Shown one piece after another: positions 1 to 8,235 of a stretch of DNA of 53,629 nucleotides. Numbering within the stretch: position 1 is the stretch's first letter; the number at the start of each line of letters is the position of its first letter. The stretch comes from Yinghuangia elevatio (lineage in GTDB: Bacteria > Actinomycetota > Actinomycetes > Streptomycetales > Streptomycetaceae). The notes under the pieces are model-generated. The model worked only from the letters and a program-made list of their open reading frames with translations, was not told the DNA's origin and did not search any database. A program made the translations under genes and the position numbers. The DNA lies in the NCBI RefSeq assembly GCF_040649515.1, contig NZ_JBEZFP010000053.1, positions 1 to 53,629 of the forward strand, given 5' to 3'.

Positions 1-128
1 CGCCGTACGAGCGCGCCAACGTGTTCATCGTCTACAACAGCGTGGAGAACGCCCTCGTCGAGCCGTTCGCCGCACCGGCGCCGCGCCCCGAGCACATCGC
101 CTCGCGCTCGTTCGTCCCGGTCGGCTGA
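1..128 (+). CDS. ectD: Ectoine hydroxylase / phytanoyl-CoA dioxygenase family protein, C-terminal fragment
   Basis: Only the last 41 codons are present; the gene begins before the window and ends with TGA at 126-128. The fragment contains NVFIVYNSVENALVEPF followed by a Pro-rich PRPEHIASR tail. I recognise this as the C-terminus of EctD-type Fe(II)/2-oxoglutarate dioxygenases, which convert the osmolyte ectoine to 5-hydroxyectoine. None of the iron-binding residues lies in the fragment, so the enzyme class rests on this tail only, and another phytanoyl-CoA dioxygenase family member is possible. If it is EctD, ectABC should lie just upstream, outside the window. Confidence 0.6.
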   Translation, partial: PYERANVFIVYNSVENALVEPFAAPAPRPEHIASRSFVPVG

Positions 129-148
129 CCCCGGCGGCGCCTTGTGCT

Positions 149-189
149 GTCCGTGCCGCGACCGGGGTGGGGCCCGGCGCGGCGCGGAC
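149..189. terminator. Hairpin terminator between converging genes
   Basis: A 12-bp stem with one G-T wobble (149-160 paired with 178-189) and a loop of about 17 bases lies just after the dioxygenase stop and before the convergent acyl-CoA synthetase stop. There is no T-run, as is usual in actinomycetes. It probably serves both strands. Confidence 0.5.
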
Positions 190-234
190 GCGCACTACTC
201 CTGCACTTCTGCGTCGGTGCCGGAGCGCGGCCCG

Positions 235-2061
235 TCAGGCGTCCTCTCGGTCGACGGGTACGACGCGGTGGTCGAACGGATAGCGCTCCAGCGCCGCGGC
301 GAGTTCGGGCGAGCCCGGCGTACCCCTGACGACGGCCGTGAACCGCCCGTCCGCACCGGTGACTTCGACGCTCCCGTCGAGCGCGCACGCGGCCAGCTCC
401 GCGGCCACGATGCGGGCGATGGAGTCGGCGACAAGCACGGGCTTGGCCGGCTTGCCCACCGCGGTGACCGGGATGGCGTCGATGACGTGCACCGCCTTGG
501 GGGCGGCGGCGGGCTCGGGGGCGTGCTCCTTGCCCCACGCGAGCAGGTCCGCCTCGGACACCGGTTCGCCGCCCACCGTGACGTACGCGATCGGGACCTC
601 GCCGGAGTACGGGTCGGGGCGCCCCACGACCGCCGCCCCGGTGACGGCCGGGTGGGCGAGCAGGGATTCCTCGACCGGGATCGGGTCGATGTTGTGCCCG
701 CCGCGGATGATGAGGTCCTTGGCGCGTCCTTGCAGGAAGACATAGCCGTCCTCGTCGACCGCGCCGAGGTCCCCGGTGAGCAGCCAGCCGTCGAAGACGC
801 TGCCGGCCGGGTCGGGTCCGTCCGGGCCGAGGTAGCCCGGGAACACCGAGGGCCCGGAGATGGCCAGCACGCCGGTCTCCCCCGGCGCGCAGTCGGCGAC
901 CGGCCGCCCGTCCGCGTCCACGGTCACCGCCTTGACGTGCTGGTACGCCAGGCGCAGTCCCACCGATCCGGCACGCGGCGCGAACGGCGGAGTGGCGGAG
1001 GTCGCGCAGGTCGCCTCGGTCAGGCCGTACCCCTCCAGCATCGGCACCTTCGCCTCCGCCTCGAACCTGTCGCGCACCCGGCCGGGCAGCGGCGCGGCGC
1101 CCACCGCTCCCGCGCGCAGGCTGGACAGGTCGACGCCGTCGGGCACCGGGGGCAGTGCGGCGTAGACGGTCGGGACCGCGGAGAAGGAGGTGACGCGGAA
1201 GTGCTCGATGATGTGCCAGAAGTCGGCGGTCAGCGCCTTGTCGCGGTAGCCGAGCGGGCCGAGGCTGACCACGGGCCGGCCGTGCATGAACGCGCCCAGG
1301 CCGGTCACGTGCAGGGCGTTGACGTGGAACAGCGGCAGCCCGGCGAGCGCCACCGCGTCACCGGTGTACACGCCGATGAAGCCGAGGGCCCAGGCCATGT
1401 AGACCTGCATCGCGTGCGTGTGCGGCGCCACCTTCGGGACGCCGGTGGTGCCGCCGGTGTGGAAGTAGCCGCAGATGTCGCCGGGTTGCGCCTCGTGGCC
1501 GTTGACGAGGCGGTCGTCCAGTTGCCCCGCCGCGGCTTCGTCGAAGTCCCCGCCCACCAGCAGGACTTCGCGCAGCGACGGGACCATGTCACGGATACGT
1601 TCCGCCTTCTCGCGCAGGCGTACGTCCGCCACCAGGAGTTCGGCTCGGGTGAGCCGCAGGATGTGCGCGAGGTGCTCGTCGCCGAGGGCCGGGTTGACCG
1701 GGTTGGCGACCCCGACCGCCTCCGCGGCGAGCAGCACGGAGAACATCCGGCCGCTGTTGGGCAGCATGATCCCGACCACCCCGCCGGGCCGCAGGCCGTG
1801 CGCGGTGAAGGTGTTGGCGGCCTGGTGCACGCGGCGCAGCAAGTCGGCGTACGTCCAGGTCGGCGCCTCGCGCCACGGCCCGCCGTCTTCGCCGAGCAGG
1901 TGGAGGGCGGGCGCGTCCGGCGTGGCCTGCACGGACCGCCGGAGCAACTGGTAGGTGTTCGCCGGGAGCCCGCGCTCGGCCAGCGGTACCGCCTCGATGC
2001 GCGGCACGTCTTCGGGGACGAGGACGAGCGGACGCGGACCGTCGGTGTGGTGCTCGCTCAC
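235..2061 (-). CDS. Acyl-CoA synthetase (AMP-dependent ligase, ANL superfamily)
   Basis: This 608-residue adenylate-forming enzyme should activate a carboxylic acid with ATP to an acyl-AMP and then transfer it to CoA. The phosphate-binding motif TGGTTGVPK is at about residues 202-210. It is followed by YGLTEATC in the middle, TGDLGAVDEDGY with GRAKDLIIRGG at the hinge, and the late catalytic-lysine region AVGKPAK. The GTG start at 2061 was chosen because AGGAGG lies about 7 bases before it and the homology begins right after it; the frame is open further upstream but that part has no plausible protein sequence. The substrate cannot be read from the sequence; an aliphatic or cyclic acid is likely. 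It runs in the same direction as the neighbouring alkene reductase but is separated from it by over 300 bases, so co-transcription is uncertain. Confidence 0.9.
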   Translation of the reverse strand: MSEHHTDGPRPLVLVPEDVPRIEAVPLAERGLPANTYQLLRRSVQATPDAPALHLLGEDGGPWREAPTWTYADLLRRVHQAANTFTAHGLRPGGVVGIMLPNSGRMFSVLLAAEAVGVANPVNPALGDEHLAHILRLTRAELLVADVRLREKAERIRDMVPSLREVLLVGGDFDEAAAGQLDDRLVNGHEAQPGDICGYFHTGGTTGVPKVAPHTHAMQVYMAWALGFIGVYTGDAVALAGLPLFHVNALHVTGLGAFMHGRPVVSLGPLGYRDKALTADFWHIIEHFRVTSFSAVPTVYAALPPVPDGVDLSSLRAGAVGAAPLPGRVRDRFEAEAKVPMLEGYGLTEATCATSATPPFAPRAGSVGLRLAYQHVKAVTVDADGRPVADCAPGETGVLAISGPSVFPGYLGPDGPDPAGSVFDGWLLTGDLGAVDEDGYVFLQGRAKDLIIRGGHNIDPIPVEESLLAHPAVTGAAVVGRPDPYSGEVPIAYVTVGGEPVSEADLLAWGKEHAPEPAAAPKAVHVIDAIPVTAVGKPAKPVLVADSIARIVAAELAACALDGSVEVTGADGRFTAVVRGTPGSPELAAALERYPFDHRVVPVDREDA

Positions 2062-2388
2062 GAGTGGCCTCCTGCCATGAGGTCGGTCAGGTCGTCGGGC
2101 TCGATGAACGACGCGGGCACGGGCGGCCCCAACTGTGGGGGATCCGCAGGTCGTCGAAGACCTCCGGCTTCGTCGTCGACGTCGTCCACCTCCCATCACG
2201 TGTGGTTCGGGAACCGCACAGGCGCGGGCTCGATGAGGAGATTGTGGTGGGCGGTCGAGCGGCTCAGGAAGGCCGCCAGGCCGGGGACTTCGTCGGTGGC
2301 CCGGAAACCGGTCCCTTCCGGCAGTGTGCCGACGCGCATTCCGGGCCGCCCTGCGTCGTCGTCGACGAGTCCGATTCGCGGGCCGTGC
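2062..2388. other. Gap between two minus-strand genes
   Basis: This 327-base stretch lies between the acyl-CoA synthetase start and the alkene reductase stop. It holds the AGGAGG ribosome site of the synthetase at its left end. I see no convincing gene: frames open here on the minus strand have shadow-like composition and no recognisable motif. Confidence 0.5.
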
Positions 2389-3627
2389 TCATGCGGCCCG
2401 GGACTCGGCGAGCGTCGGGTAGTCCGTGTAGCCGGTCTCGCCGCCGACGTACATGAGGTGCCGGTCGCGGACCTGGTTGAGCGGCGCGCCGGTGCGCAGG
2501 CGGTCGACCAGGTCGGGGTTCGCCAGGAACGAGCGGCCCAGCGCGATGAAGTCGGCCCCGGCGGCCAGCAGCCGTTCGGCCTGCGCCTTGCCGCCGTCCG
2601 CGGGCAGCGGCTCGCCCCACGCCAGGAACGGGTTCGCGACAAGCGTGCCGGACCAGCGGCGGCGGATGTCGTGGAAGAGCGGCTTGTCCGGGTCCGCGAA
2701 GACGACGTGCAGGTACGTCGGACCGATCTCGGACAGCGCCGCGATCAGCGCCGGGTAGATCTCCTCGGTGTCGCCCTCCTCGATGCCGTTCACGGTCAGG
2801 CCGGGCGCGATGCGCACGCCGACGCGTTCGGCGCCGATCTCGTCGGCGACCGCGCGGACGACCTCGGTCACGAAGCGGATCCGGTTGGCGACCGCGCCGC
2901 CGTACTCGTCCGTGCGCAGGTTGGTGTTCTGTGCGAGGAACTGGTGCAGCAGGTAGCCGTTGGCGGCGTGCACCTCCACACCGGCGAACCCGGCCTCCAC
3001 GGCGTTGCGCGCGGCGGCGGCGAAGTCGGCGACGGTGGAACGGATCTCGTCGACCGTCATCTCGCGGGGGACGACGGAGGGCTGGTGGCCGGCGGGCGTG
3101 AACATCGTGTCCGGGAGGGCGACCGGCGAAGGCGCGACCGGCATGTGGCCGCTGTTGTCGGGATGGCCGATGCGGCCGCCGTGCTGGATCTGGAGGAACA
3201 TCCGGCCGCCGGCCTCGCGCACCGCGTCGGTGACGCGCCGCCATCCGACGACGTGCTCGGGGGCGTGGATCGCGGGGATGTTCGGGTACGTGATGCCGAC
3301 CGCGCTGGGCGTGGCGGCCTCGGCGATGATGAGCCCGGCCGACGCGCGCTGGGCGTAGTACTTGGCCATGATCGCCTGCGGGACGCCGTCGGCCGCCGCG
3401 CGGTTGCGCGTCATCGGGGCCATGACCAGGCGGTTCGGCAGGGTGAGGGCGCCGAGGCGGGCGTCGGTGTCGAAGAGGCCGCGTTCGGCGGCGGAGGAGG
3501 CTCCGGCGGTGTCGGCGGCTGTGGCGATGGAGGCCGCTGCGCCCGGGCCGGGGGTGGCGGCCGTGGTGGTGGCCGTGGTGGTGGTCGTGGGAGCGGCGGT
3601 TGCGAGGGTGTTCGTCTCGGTGTTCAT
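2389..3627 (-). CDS. Alkene reductase, old yellow enzyme family (NemA-like)
   Basis: This is an FMN-dependent NAD(P)H:flavin oxidoreductase that reduces activated C=C bonds such as N-ethylmaleimide or enones. Family hallmarks are visible: LPNRLVMAPMTRN near residue 63, QIQHGGRIGH, the active-site HAANGYLLHQFL with the His-x-x-Asn pair typical of yeast OYE, TDEYGG, and the FMN-phosphate loop LGRSFLANPDLV. The enzyme core starts only at about residue 49. The ATG at 3627 adds a Thr/Ala-rich leader that looks disordered, making 412 residues against about 360 for the family. No good ribosome site precedes 3627, but no other start codon lies between it and the core. It is divergent from the AfsR-like regulator at 3710, 82 bases away. 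Confidence 0.9.
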   Translation of the reverse strand: MNTETNTLATAAPTTTTTATTTAATPGPGAAASIATAADTAGASSAAERGLFDTDARLGALTLPNRLVMAPMTRNRAAADGVPQAIMAKYYAQRASAGLIIAEAATPSAVGITYPNIPAIHAPEHVVGWRRVTDAVREAGGRMFLQIQHGGRIGHPDNSGHMPVAPSPVALPDTMFTPAGHQPSVVPREMTVDEIRSTVADFAAAARNAVEAGFAGVEVHAANGYLLHQFLAQNTNLRTDEYGGAVANRIRFVTEVVRAVADEIGAERVGVRIAPGLTVNGIEEGDTEEIYPALIAALSEIGPTYLHVVFADPDKPLFHDIRRRWSGTLVANPFLAWGEPLPADGGKAQAERLLAAGADFIALGRSFLANPDLVDRLRTGAPLNQVRDRHLMYVGGETGYTDYPTLAESRAA

Positions 3628-3671
3628 GGGACGACTGTGCGCGGCGGCGCTGTGGAAGCGCTGATGATCCG

Positions 3672-3703
3672 CTGACGGGCCTCCCACCTGCGCTATGTAC
3701 GGT
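3672..3703 (+). promoter_or_regulatory. Candidate leaderless promoter of the first AfsR-like gene
   Basis: TACGGT at 3698-3703 lies exactly 6 bases before the ATG at 3710, matching the TANNNT box of leaderless actinobacterial transcripts. CTGACG at 3672-3677 is a possible -35, though its 20-base spacer is long. There is no clear ribosome binding site. Confidence 0.45.
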
Positions 3704-3709
3704 GATCTC

Positions 3710-6700
3710 ATGCGATACGGGGTGCTTGGTCCGCTCATGGTGTGGGACCGCGACGGAACCCCGGTCAAGGTCGCCGAGCCCAAGGTCCGTGCGCTCCTGG
3801 CCGATCTGCTGGTGCACGAGGGCCGTCCGGTCTCCGCCGACCGTCTCATCGACGACCTGTGGGGCGACCAACCGCCGGGCAACCCCGCCAATGCGCTCCA
3901 GACCAAGGTCTCCCAACTGCGGCGTGCTCTGGGCCGGGAGCGGGTGGTACGCCAGGCGCCCGGCTACCGCCTGCACCTCGACCGCGCTGCCGACGACGGG
4001 GACACGGGCGACGAGATCGACGCGGACCGGTTCAGGTCGCTGGTGGCGGAGGCCCGCCGCGCCGCCGATCCGGGCGTACGGGCCAACCTGCTCACCGAGG
4101 CGCTGGGGCTGTGGCGCGGGCCCGCGTACGCCGACTTTGCGGACGAGGAGTTCGCCCGCGCCGCCGCACACCGGCTGACCGAGCAGCGTCTCTCCGTCGT
4201 CGAGGAACAGGCCGAGGCCCGCCTCGAGTCAGGCGACCACACCTTGCTCACCGGCGAACTCGCCGGCCTCGTCGAGCGCCATCCGCTGCGCGAGCGCCTG
4301 CGCGCGGTGCAGATGCGGACGCTCTACCTGGCGGGACGTCAGAGCGAGGCACTGGCCTCGTACGCCGATCTCCGCACCCGCCTCGCGGACGAACTGGGGC
4401 TCGATCCCGGACCGGAGACCGCCGCGCTGCACGACGCCATCCTGCGGCAGGACCCGGCGCTGGCCACCGCCGCAACAGTCACCGCTGCTCCGGCTCCGGC
4501 TGTGTCTGTGGCTGTGGCGTCGGCGACCGAGGCGCAGCTGGTTGTCGCACCGACGCGGCCCACGACCCCGCCGACCAATCTCCCTACACCGTTGACGCCG
4601 CTCATCGGGCGCGACGACTCCCTTCGAGACGTCGGCCAACTCCTGGACACCTCAAGGCTCGTGACGCTGACCGGCCCGGGCGGCGTGGGCAAGACACGCC
4701 TCGCAGTCGAGGCCGCCACCCGCTCCGGCAGGGCCGCCCCCGAGAAATTCCCGAACGGCGTCTGGCTCGTCGAGTTCGCCGGGCGGCGGGGGGACGCGGA
4801 CGAGTTGGCCCAGGTGATCGCGTCCGTACTCGGCATCCGCGACGACGCACCGGCCCTGCCCTCCGGGTTCGGGGCATCCGGGACACCACTCGACCACCTG
4901 GCCGCGGCACTGCGTGATCGCCGCGACCTGCTTGTCCTGGACAACTGCGAGCACGTCGTTGAACCGGCGGCGGAGCTTGCCGAGTTCCTGCTGCACCAGG
5001 CCTCGGGACTGCGCGTCCTGGCCACCAGTCAGGAGCCGCTCGGAATCGCCGGTGAGACGGTCCACGTCGTGGAACCGCTGCAACCTGAGGACGCCGTACG
5101 CCTGTTCGCCGACCGGGCGACGGCCTCCGCGCCCGGCCTGTCGCTCGCCGGGGCCGTCGGCGAGACCCGTGCGACGATCGCCGAGATCTGCCGCCGACTC
5201 GACGGGATTCCCCTGGCGCTGGAGCTCGCGGCCACGCGCGTACGCTCGCTCGGCGTCGCGGAACTGGCGGCCCGGCTCGACGACCGCTTCCGCCTTCTCG
5301 ACCGCGGCCTGCGCGCCCGCCCGGCGCGGCAGCAGACGCTGCGCGCGGTGCTCGACTGGAGCTGGGACCTGCTCTCGGAGGCGGAACGGGCGGTGCTGCG
5401 GCGGCTGTCCGTGCACAGCGACGGCTCCACGCTGGCCGCCGCCGAGTCGGTCTGCGCCGATGCGGAGGTACGCCGCGAGGATGTCGTCGGCGTCGTGTCG
5501 CGGCTCGTGGACCGGTCGCTGGTGGTCGCCGTGGACGGCCCCGCGGGCGGACGCTACCGACTGCTGGAGTCGGTGGCGGCCTACGCGCGGGAGCGGCTCG
5601 CGGAGGCGGAGGACCCGGGACCGGTGTGGGACCGCTACCTGGACCACCACCTGGCACTCGCCGAAGCGGCGGAGCACGGACTGCGCGGCGCCGACCAGCG
5701 GAAGTGGCTGGTCGGCCTCGATGCCGACGCGGCGAACCTTCGGGCCTCGCTCGACGAGGCGGTACGCCGGGGCAGGTTCCGTACAGCCGTCCGCCTGGCC
5801 CGGGCCTTGGCGTGGTGGTGGCTGCTGCGCGGACACCTGACCGAGGGCCGGCGCGCGCTTGACGCGGTCTTGTCCGCAGTCCCGAACGTCGAAAGCGTCG
5901 AAGACGTCGAAATCGCTGAAGTCGCCGAACTCCAGGTCCTGCACGGCGCATTCGTCCTGCTCACCGGCGACAGGTCGGCCTCCGGCACCTGCCCCGAGGC
6001 GGCGATCGAGGACCCGGCGCGTCGCGCCCGAGCGGTTTGGCTCTTCGCGTACGCACTGTTCAACGCAGGCGATCCGGCCGCCAGCCGTGCGGCCAACGCC
6101 CGGGCCCTGGACTTGGCCACAGCCGCCGACGACCGGTGGACGACAGCCGCATCGCTGGCACTCGGCGCCACCAACGCGCTCGCCGCCGGAGACCTCGACG
6201 CGCTCGCGCCCGCGGGACTGGAGGCCGCCGCAACGTTTCGGGAACTCGGGGACTCCTGGGGCGAGTTGCAGACCGTCTCACCGCTCGCCTCGCTGGCCGA
6301 GATCAGAGGGGACTACGCGGAGGCGTCCCGTCGGCAGCACGACGGGCTGCGTATTGCCAGGGAACTGGGGCTGTCCGCCGAGATCGCGGCCCGGCTGTCG
6401 GGGCTCGGCAGGCTCGCGCTGTTCACCCATGACTGGGCGCGTGCCAGGGAACTCCATGAGGAGGCACTGCACTTGGCGTCCTCCCAGGGCTACATGCTGG
6501 GCAAGGTGCACGCCGAGATGGGGCTCGCGCTCGGAGCGCGACGTGCGGGCGACCTCGACGACGCCGAGCGCCGTCTGATCCATCTGCTCAAGGCGTACGC
6601 GGACATCGCCGCTCCGGCGGGCGTCCACCTGCGCCGGTCGGAACTCGGATTCGCCGCCGAGCAGCAAGGCCACCGGGAGCGAGCGGCCGTACAGCATCTC

Positions 6701-7024
6701 ATCGGCCTGGAGGTCGCCCTCGCGATGGACGAACCACGGGCACTGGCCCTGTCGTTGGAGGGCCTCGCGGGCGCGGCGTCGCTGGCCGCGGATCGGGACG
6801 GCGCCGAACGGGCGGCCGTACTCCTCGGCGCGGCGGACGCGTCGCGGCAGAGCGTCGGGGCACCGCTGCCCGCCGCGGAACGCACCGACGTCGACCGCAT
6901 CACCGCGGCAGCCGTCAAGGTGCTCGGCGGCGACGACTTCGGCACCGCGTTCCGTCGCGGTGCCGAACTCGCTCCGGCACAAGCCGTGGACCTGGTTCGG
7001 CGTACGTTTCCGGCCACGAACTGA
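3710..7024 (+). CDS. AfsR/SARP-like regulator: winged helix, BTAD, NB-ARC-type ATPase, TPR
   Basis: This 1104-residue regulator has the AfsR layout. An OmpR-type winged-helix DNA-binding domain (about 1-92) is followed by the bacterial transcriptional activation domain (about 105-250). A low-complexity linker leads to a P-loop ATPase with Walker A GPGGVGKT at 322-329 and Walker B LLVLDNCEHV near 408. The C-terminal half is alpha-helical, TPR-like. Such proteins bind direct repeats at promoters and activate secondary-metabolism genes in an ATP-dependent way. I chose ATG 3710 because MRYGVLGPL is the usual family start; an in-frame ATG at 3695 is the alternative. It lies directly upstream, on the same strand, of the cyclodipeptide synthase/P450 pair, so it may control it; that link is inferred from position only. 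Confidence 0.9.
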   Translation: MRYGVLGPLMVWDRDGTPVKVAEPKVRALLADLLVHEGRPVSADRLIDDLWGDQPPGNPANALQTKVSQLRRALGRERVVRQAPGYRLHLDRAADDGDTGDEIDADRFRSLVAEARRAADPGVRANLLTEALGLWRGPAYADFADEEFARAAAHRLTEQRLSVVEEQAEARLESGDHTLLTGELAGLVERHPLRERLRAVQMRTLYLAGRQSEALASYADLRTRLADELGLDPGPETAALHDAILRQDPALATAATVTAAPAPAVSVAVASATEAQLVVAPTRPTTPPTNLPTPLTPLIGRDDSLRDVGQLLDTSRLVTLTGPGGVGKTRLAVEAATRSGRAAPEKFPNGVWLVEFAGRRGDADELAQVIASVLGIRDDAPALPSGFGASGTPLDHLAAALRDRRDLLVLDNCEHVVEPAAELAEFLLHQASGLRVLATSQEPLGIAGETVHVVEPLQPEDAVRLFADRATASAPGLSLAGAVGETRATIAEICRRLDGIPLALELAATRVRSLGVAELAARLDDRFRLLDRGLRARPARQQTLRAVLDWSWDLLSEAERAVLRRLSVHSDGSTLAAAESVCADAEVRREDVVGVVSRLVDRSLVVAVDGPAGGRYRLLESVAAYARERLAEAEDPGPVWDRYLDHHLALAEAAEHGLRGADQRKWLVGLDADAANLRASLDEAVRRGRFRTAVRLARALAWWWLLRGHLTEGRRALDAVLSAVPNVESVEDVEIAEVAELQVLHGAFVLLTGDRSASGTCPEAAIEDPARRARAVWLFAYALFNAGDPAASRAANARALDLATAADDRWTTAASLALGATNALAAGDLDALAPAGLEAAATFRELGDSWGELQTVSPLASLAEIRGDYAEASRRQHDGLRIARELGLSAEIAARLSGLGRLALFTHDWARARELHEEALHLASSQGYMLGKVHAEMGLALGARRAGDLDDAERRLIHLLKAYADIAAPAGVHLRRSELGFAAEQQGHRERAAVQHLIGLEVALAMDEPRALALSLEGLAGAASLAADRDGAERAAVLLGAADASRQSVGAPLPAAERTDVDRITAAAVKVLGGDDFGTAFRRGAELAPAQAVDLVRRTFPATN

Positions 7025-7264
7025 CCGCAGCGGCGGGGCATCGAGACGGCCGGTATACGCACTGTCGGAACCTCCAAACATCCAGGCCGTCGATCCGCGG
7101 CACGCGGCGCGGCACGCCGAGCGGGCTCCGCGCGTCGGCCGGCGAGCCCTGCCGCCGTCCTGCGCCCGAGGTTCGGTCGCAGCGCTTTGACCAGGGAGTT
7201 CACCTCCGGCCAGACCCCGCGGCCGGGCTCTCGTAGGAATCTTCGCTTCCGGATCGTGGCCTCG
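7025..7264. other. Non-coding gap upstream of the cyclodipeptide operon
   Basis: This is the larger part of the 338-base gap between the AfsR-like gene and the cyclodipeptide synthase. I see no gene with believable composition and no strong hairpin after the regulator stop, so read-through into the next operon is possible. A second TTGACC-like hexamer occurs near 7188. Confidence 0.4.
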
Positions 7265-7293
7265 TTGACACTCTCCGCATCCGAATATGGACT
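7265..7293 (+). promoter_or_regulatory. Promoter of the cyclodipeptide synthase/P450 operon
   Basis: A perfect TTGACA at 7265-7270 is followed after 17 bases by TGGACT at 7288-7293, a plausible vegetative -35/-10 pair. It would give a leader of about 60 bases. That leader contains a GGGAGC/GCTCCC hairpin (7314-7330) and a 10-base direct repeat, GCGGTGCCGC, at 7298-7307 and 7339-7348. Confidence 0.55.
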
Positions 7294-7362
7294 GGGCGCG
7301 GTGCCGCCACACCGGGAGCACGGGGCTCCCAGGGACTAGCGGTGCCGCGAAGGACATGACCG

Positions 7363-8235
7363 TTGACGACAGCGACCGGAATCCTCGAACCCGCGTCCCT
7401 CCCCATGGCCGTCGCGGCGGCCCGAGTCTTCGACGTCGAGCCCTACACACCCCACTGCCAGGTGATCCGCGAGGAAGGCGACCACGCCGTCATCGGGGTG
7501 TCGCCGGGGAACAGCTACTTCTCCGCCCAGCGCGTGATCGACCTGGCCCGCTGGGGTGTCGCCAACTTCCGTGAAGTCGACCTCGTCTACACCGACTTGC
7601 ACGTCGCCGAGATGTACGAAGCCCTCGGCTATCCGGCCGACGACGCGCGGCGCAAGGCGGTGAAGAACCTGCGGGGCGTACGGGCGAAGGTGACCGGCGC
7701 CGTGGAGGCCGTCGGTCCGCACGGGGGCCGACTCCGCTCGCACCCCATGTCGGCCTTCACCGACAACCCGGCCTATCGGGCCATCCACGAGCACATATCC
7801 GAACTTCTGGAACACGACCCGGAGTTCGTCCGCACTTGCGATGCCCTGGTGGACTCGTTCCTGTCCTCCAAGGTCCTCGACGGCAGAGCGGCGACGGCGG
7901 AGCAGCGCGAGGTGTGCCTGAAGTACGTGTGCGCCGAGGCGCCGTTGTTCCTGGACACACCCGCGATTCTGGGCGTGCCCTCCTCGCTCAACTGCTACCA
8001 CCAGCTCCTGCCGATGGCCGAGTTGCTGTACTCGCGCGGATCGGGACTGCGGGCCTCGCGCAATCAGGGGCACGCCATCGTGAAGCCGACCGAGGGACCG
8101 CACGACAGGCCCGTCGCCGTGTCCCTGACCGGATCTCTCGGCGGATCCCGGGCCACATCCGCTGCCGCCGACACCACTTCTGAAAGCACCGCCACCGCCA
8201 CCATCGCCACGGAAGGCAACCGCCATGACCGTTGA
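7363..8235 (+). CDS. tRNA-dependent cyclodipeptide synthase, Rv2275-like (predicted cyclo(L-Tyr-L-Tyr) synthase)
   Basis: The enzyme takes aminoacyl groups from two charged tRNAs and joins them into a 2,5-diketopiperazine. All catalytic signatures are present: GVSPGNSYFS with the nucleophile Ser47 and Asn50, Tyr188 and Glu192 in KYVCAEAPLFLDTP, and Tyr212-His213 in SSLNCYHQLLP. This makes it an NYH-subfamily member. From memory, long stretches match M. tuberculosis Rv2275, including the C-terminal SGLRASRNQGHAIV, so tyrosine is the predicted substrate. The start is a TTG at 7363 preceded by AAGGA; an in-frame stop lies just before it, and ATG 7405 is the alternative. A tail of about 45 Ser/Thr/Ala-rich residues extends past the family core and overlaps the P450 start by 11 bases, so the two genes are translationally coupled. 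Confidence 0.95.
   Translation: MTTATGILEPASLPMAVAAARVFDVEPYTPHCQVIREEGDHAVIGVSPGNSYFSAQRVIDLARWGVANFREVDLVYTDLHVAEMYEALGYPADDARRKAVKNLRGVRAKVTGAVEAVGPHGGRLRSHPMSAFTDNPAYRAIHEHISELLEHDPEFVRTCDALVDSFLSSKVLDGRAATAEQREVCLKYVCAEAPLFLDTPAILGVPSSLNCYHQLLPMAELLYSRGSGLRASRNQGHAIVKPTEGPHDRPVAVSLTGSLGGSRATSAAADTTSESTATATIATEGNRHDR

Noticed and set aside
142..3675. A very long open frame on the plus strand opposite the acyl-CoA synthetase and alkene reductase
   Set aside because: Its translation is Arg/Gly/Val-rich with no recognisable motif, and it is the complement of two clear minus-strand enzymes; such open antisense frames arise from extreme third-position GC.
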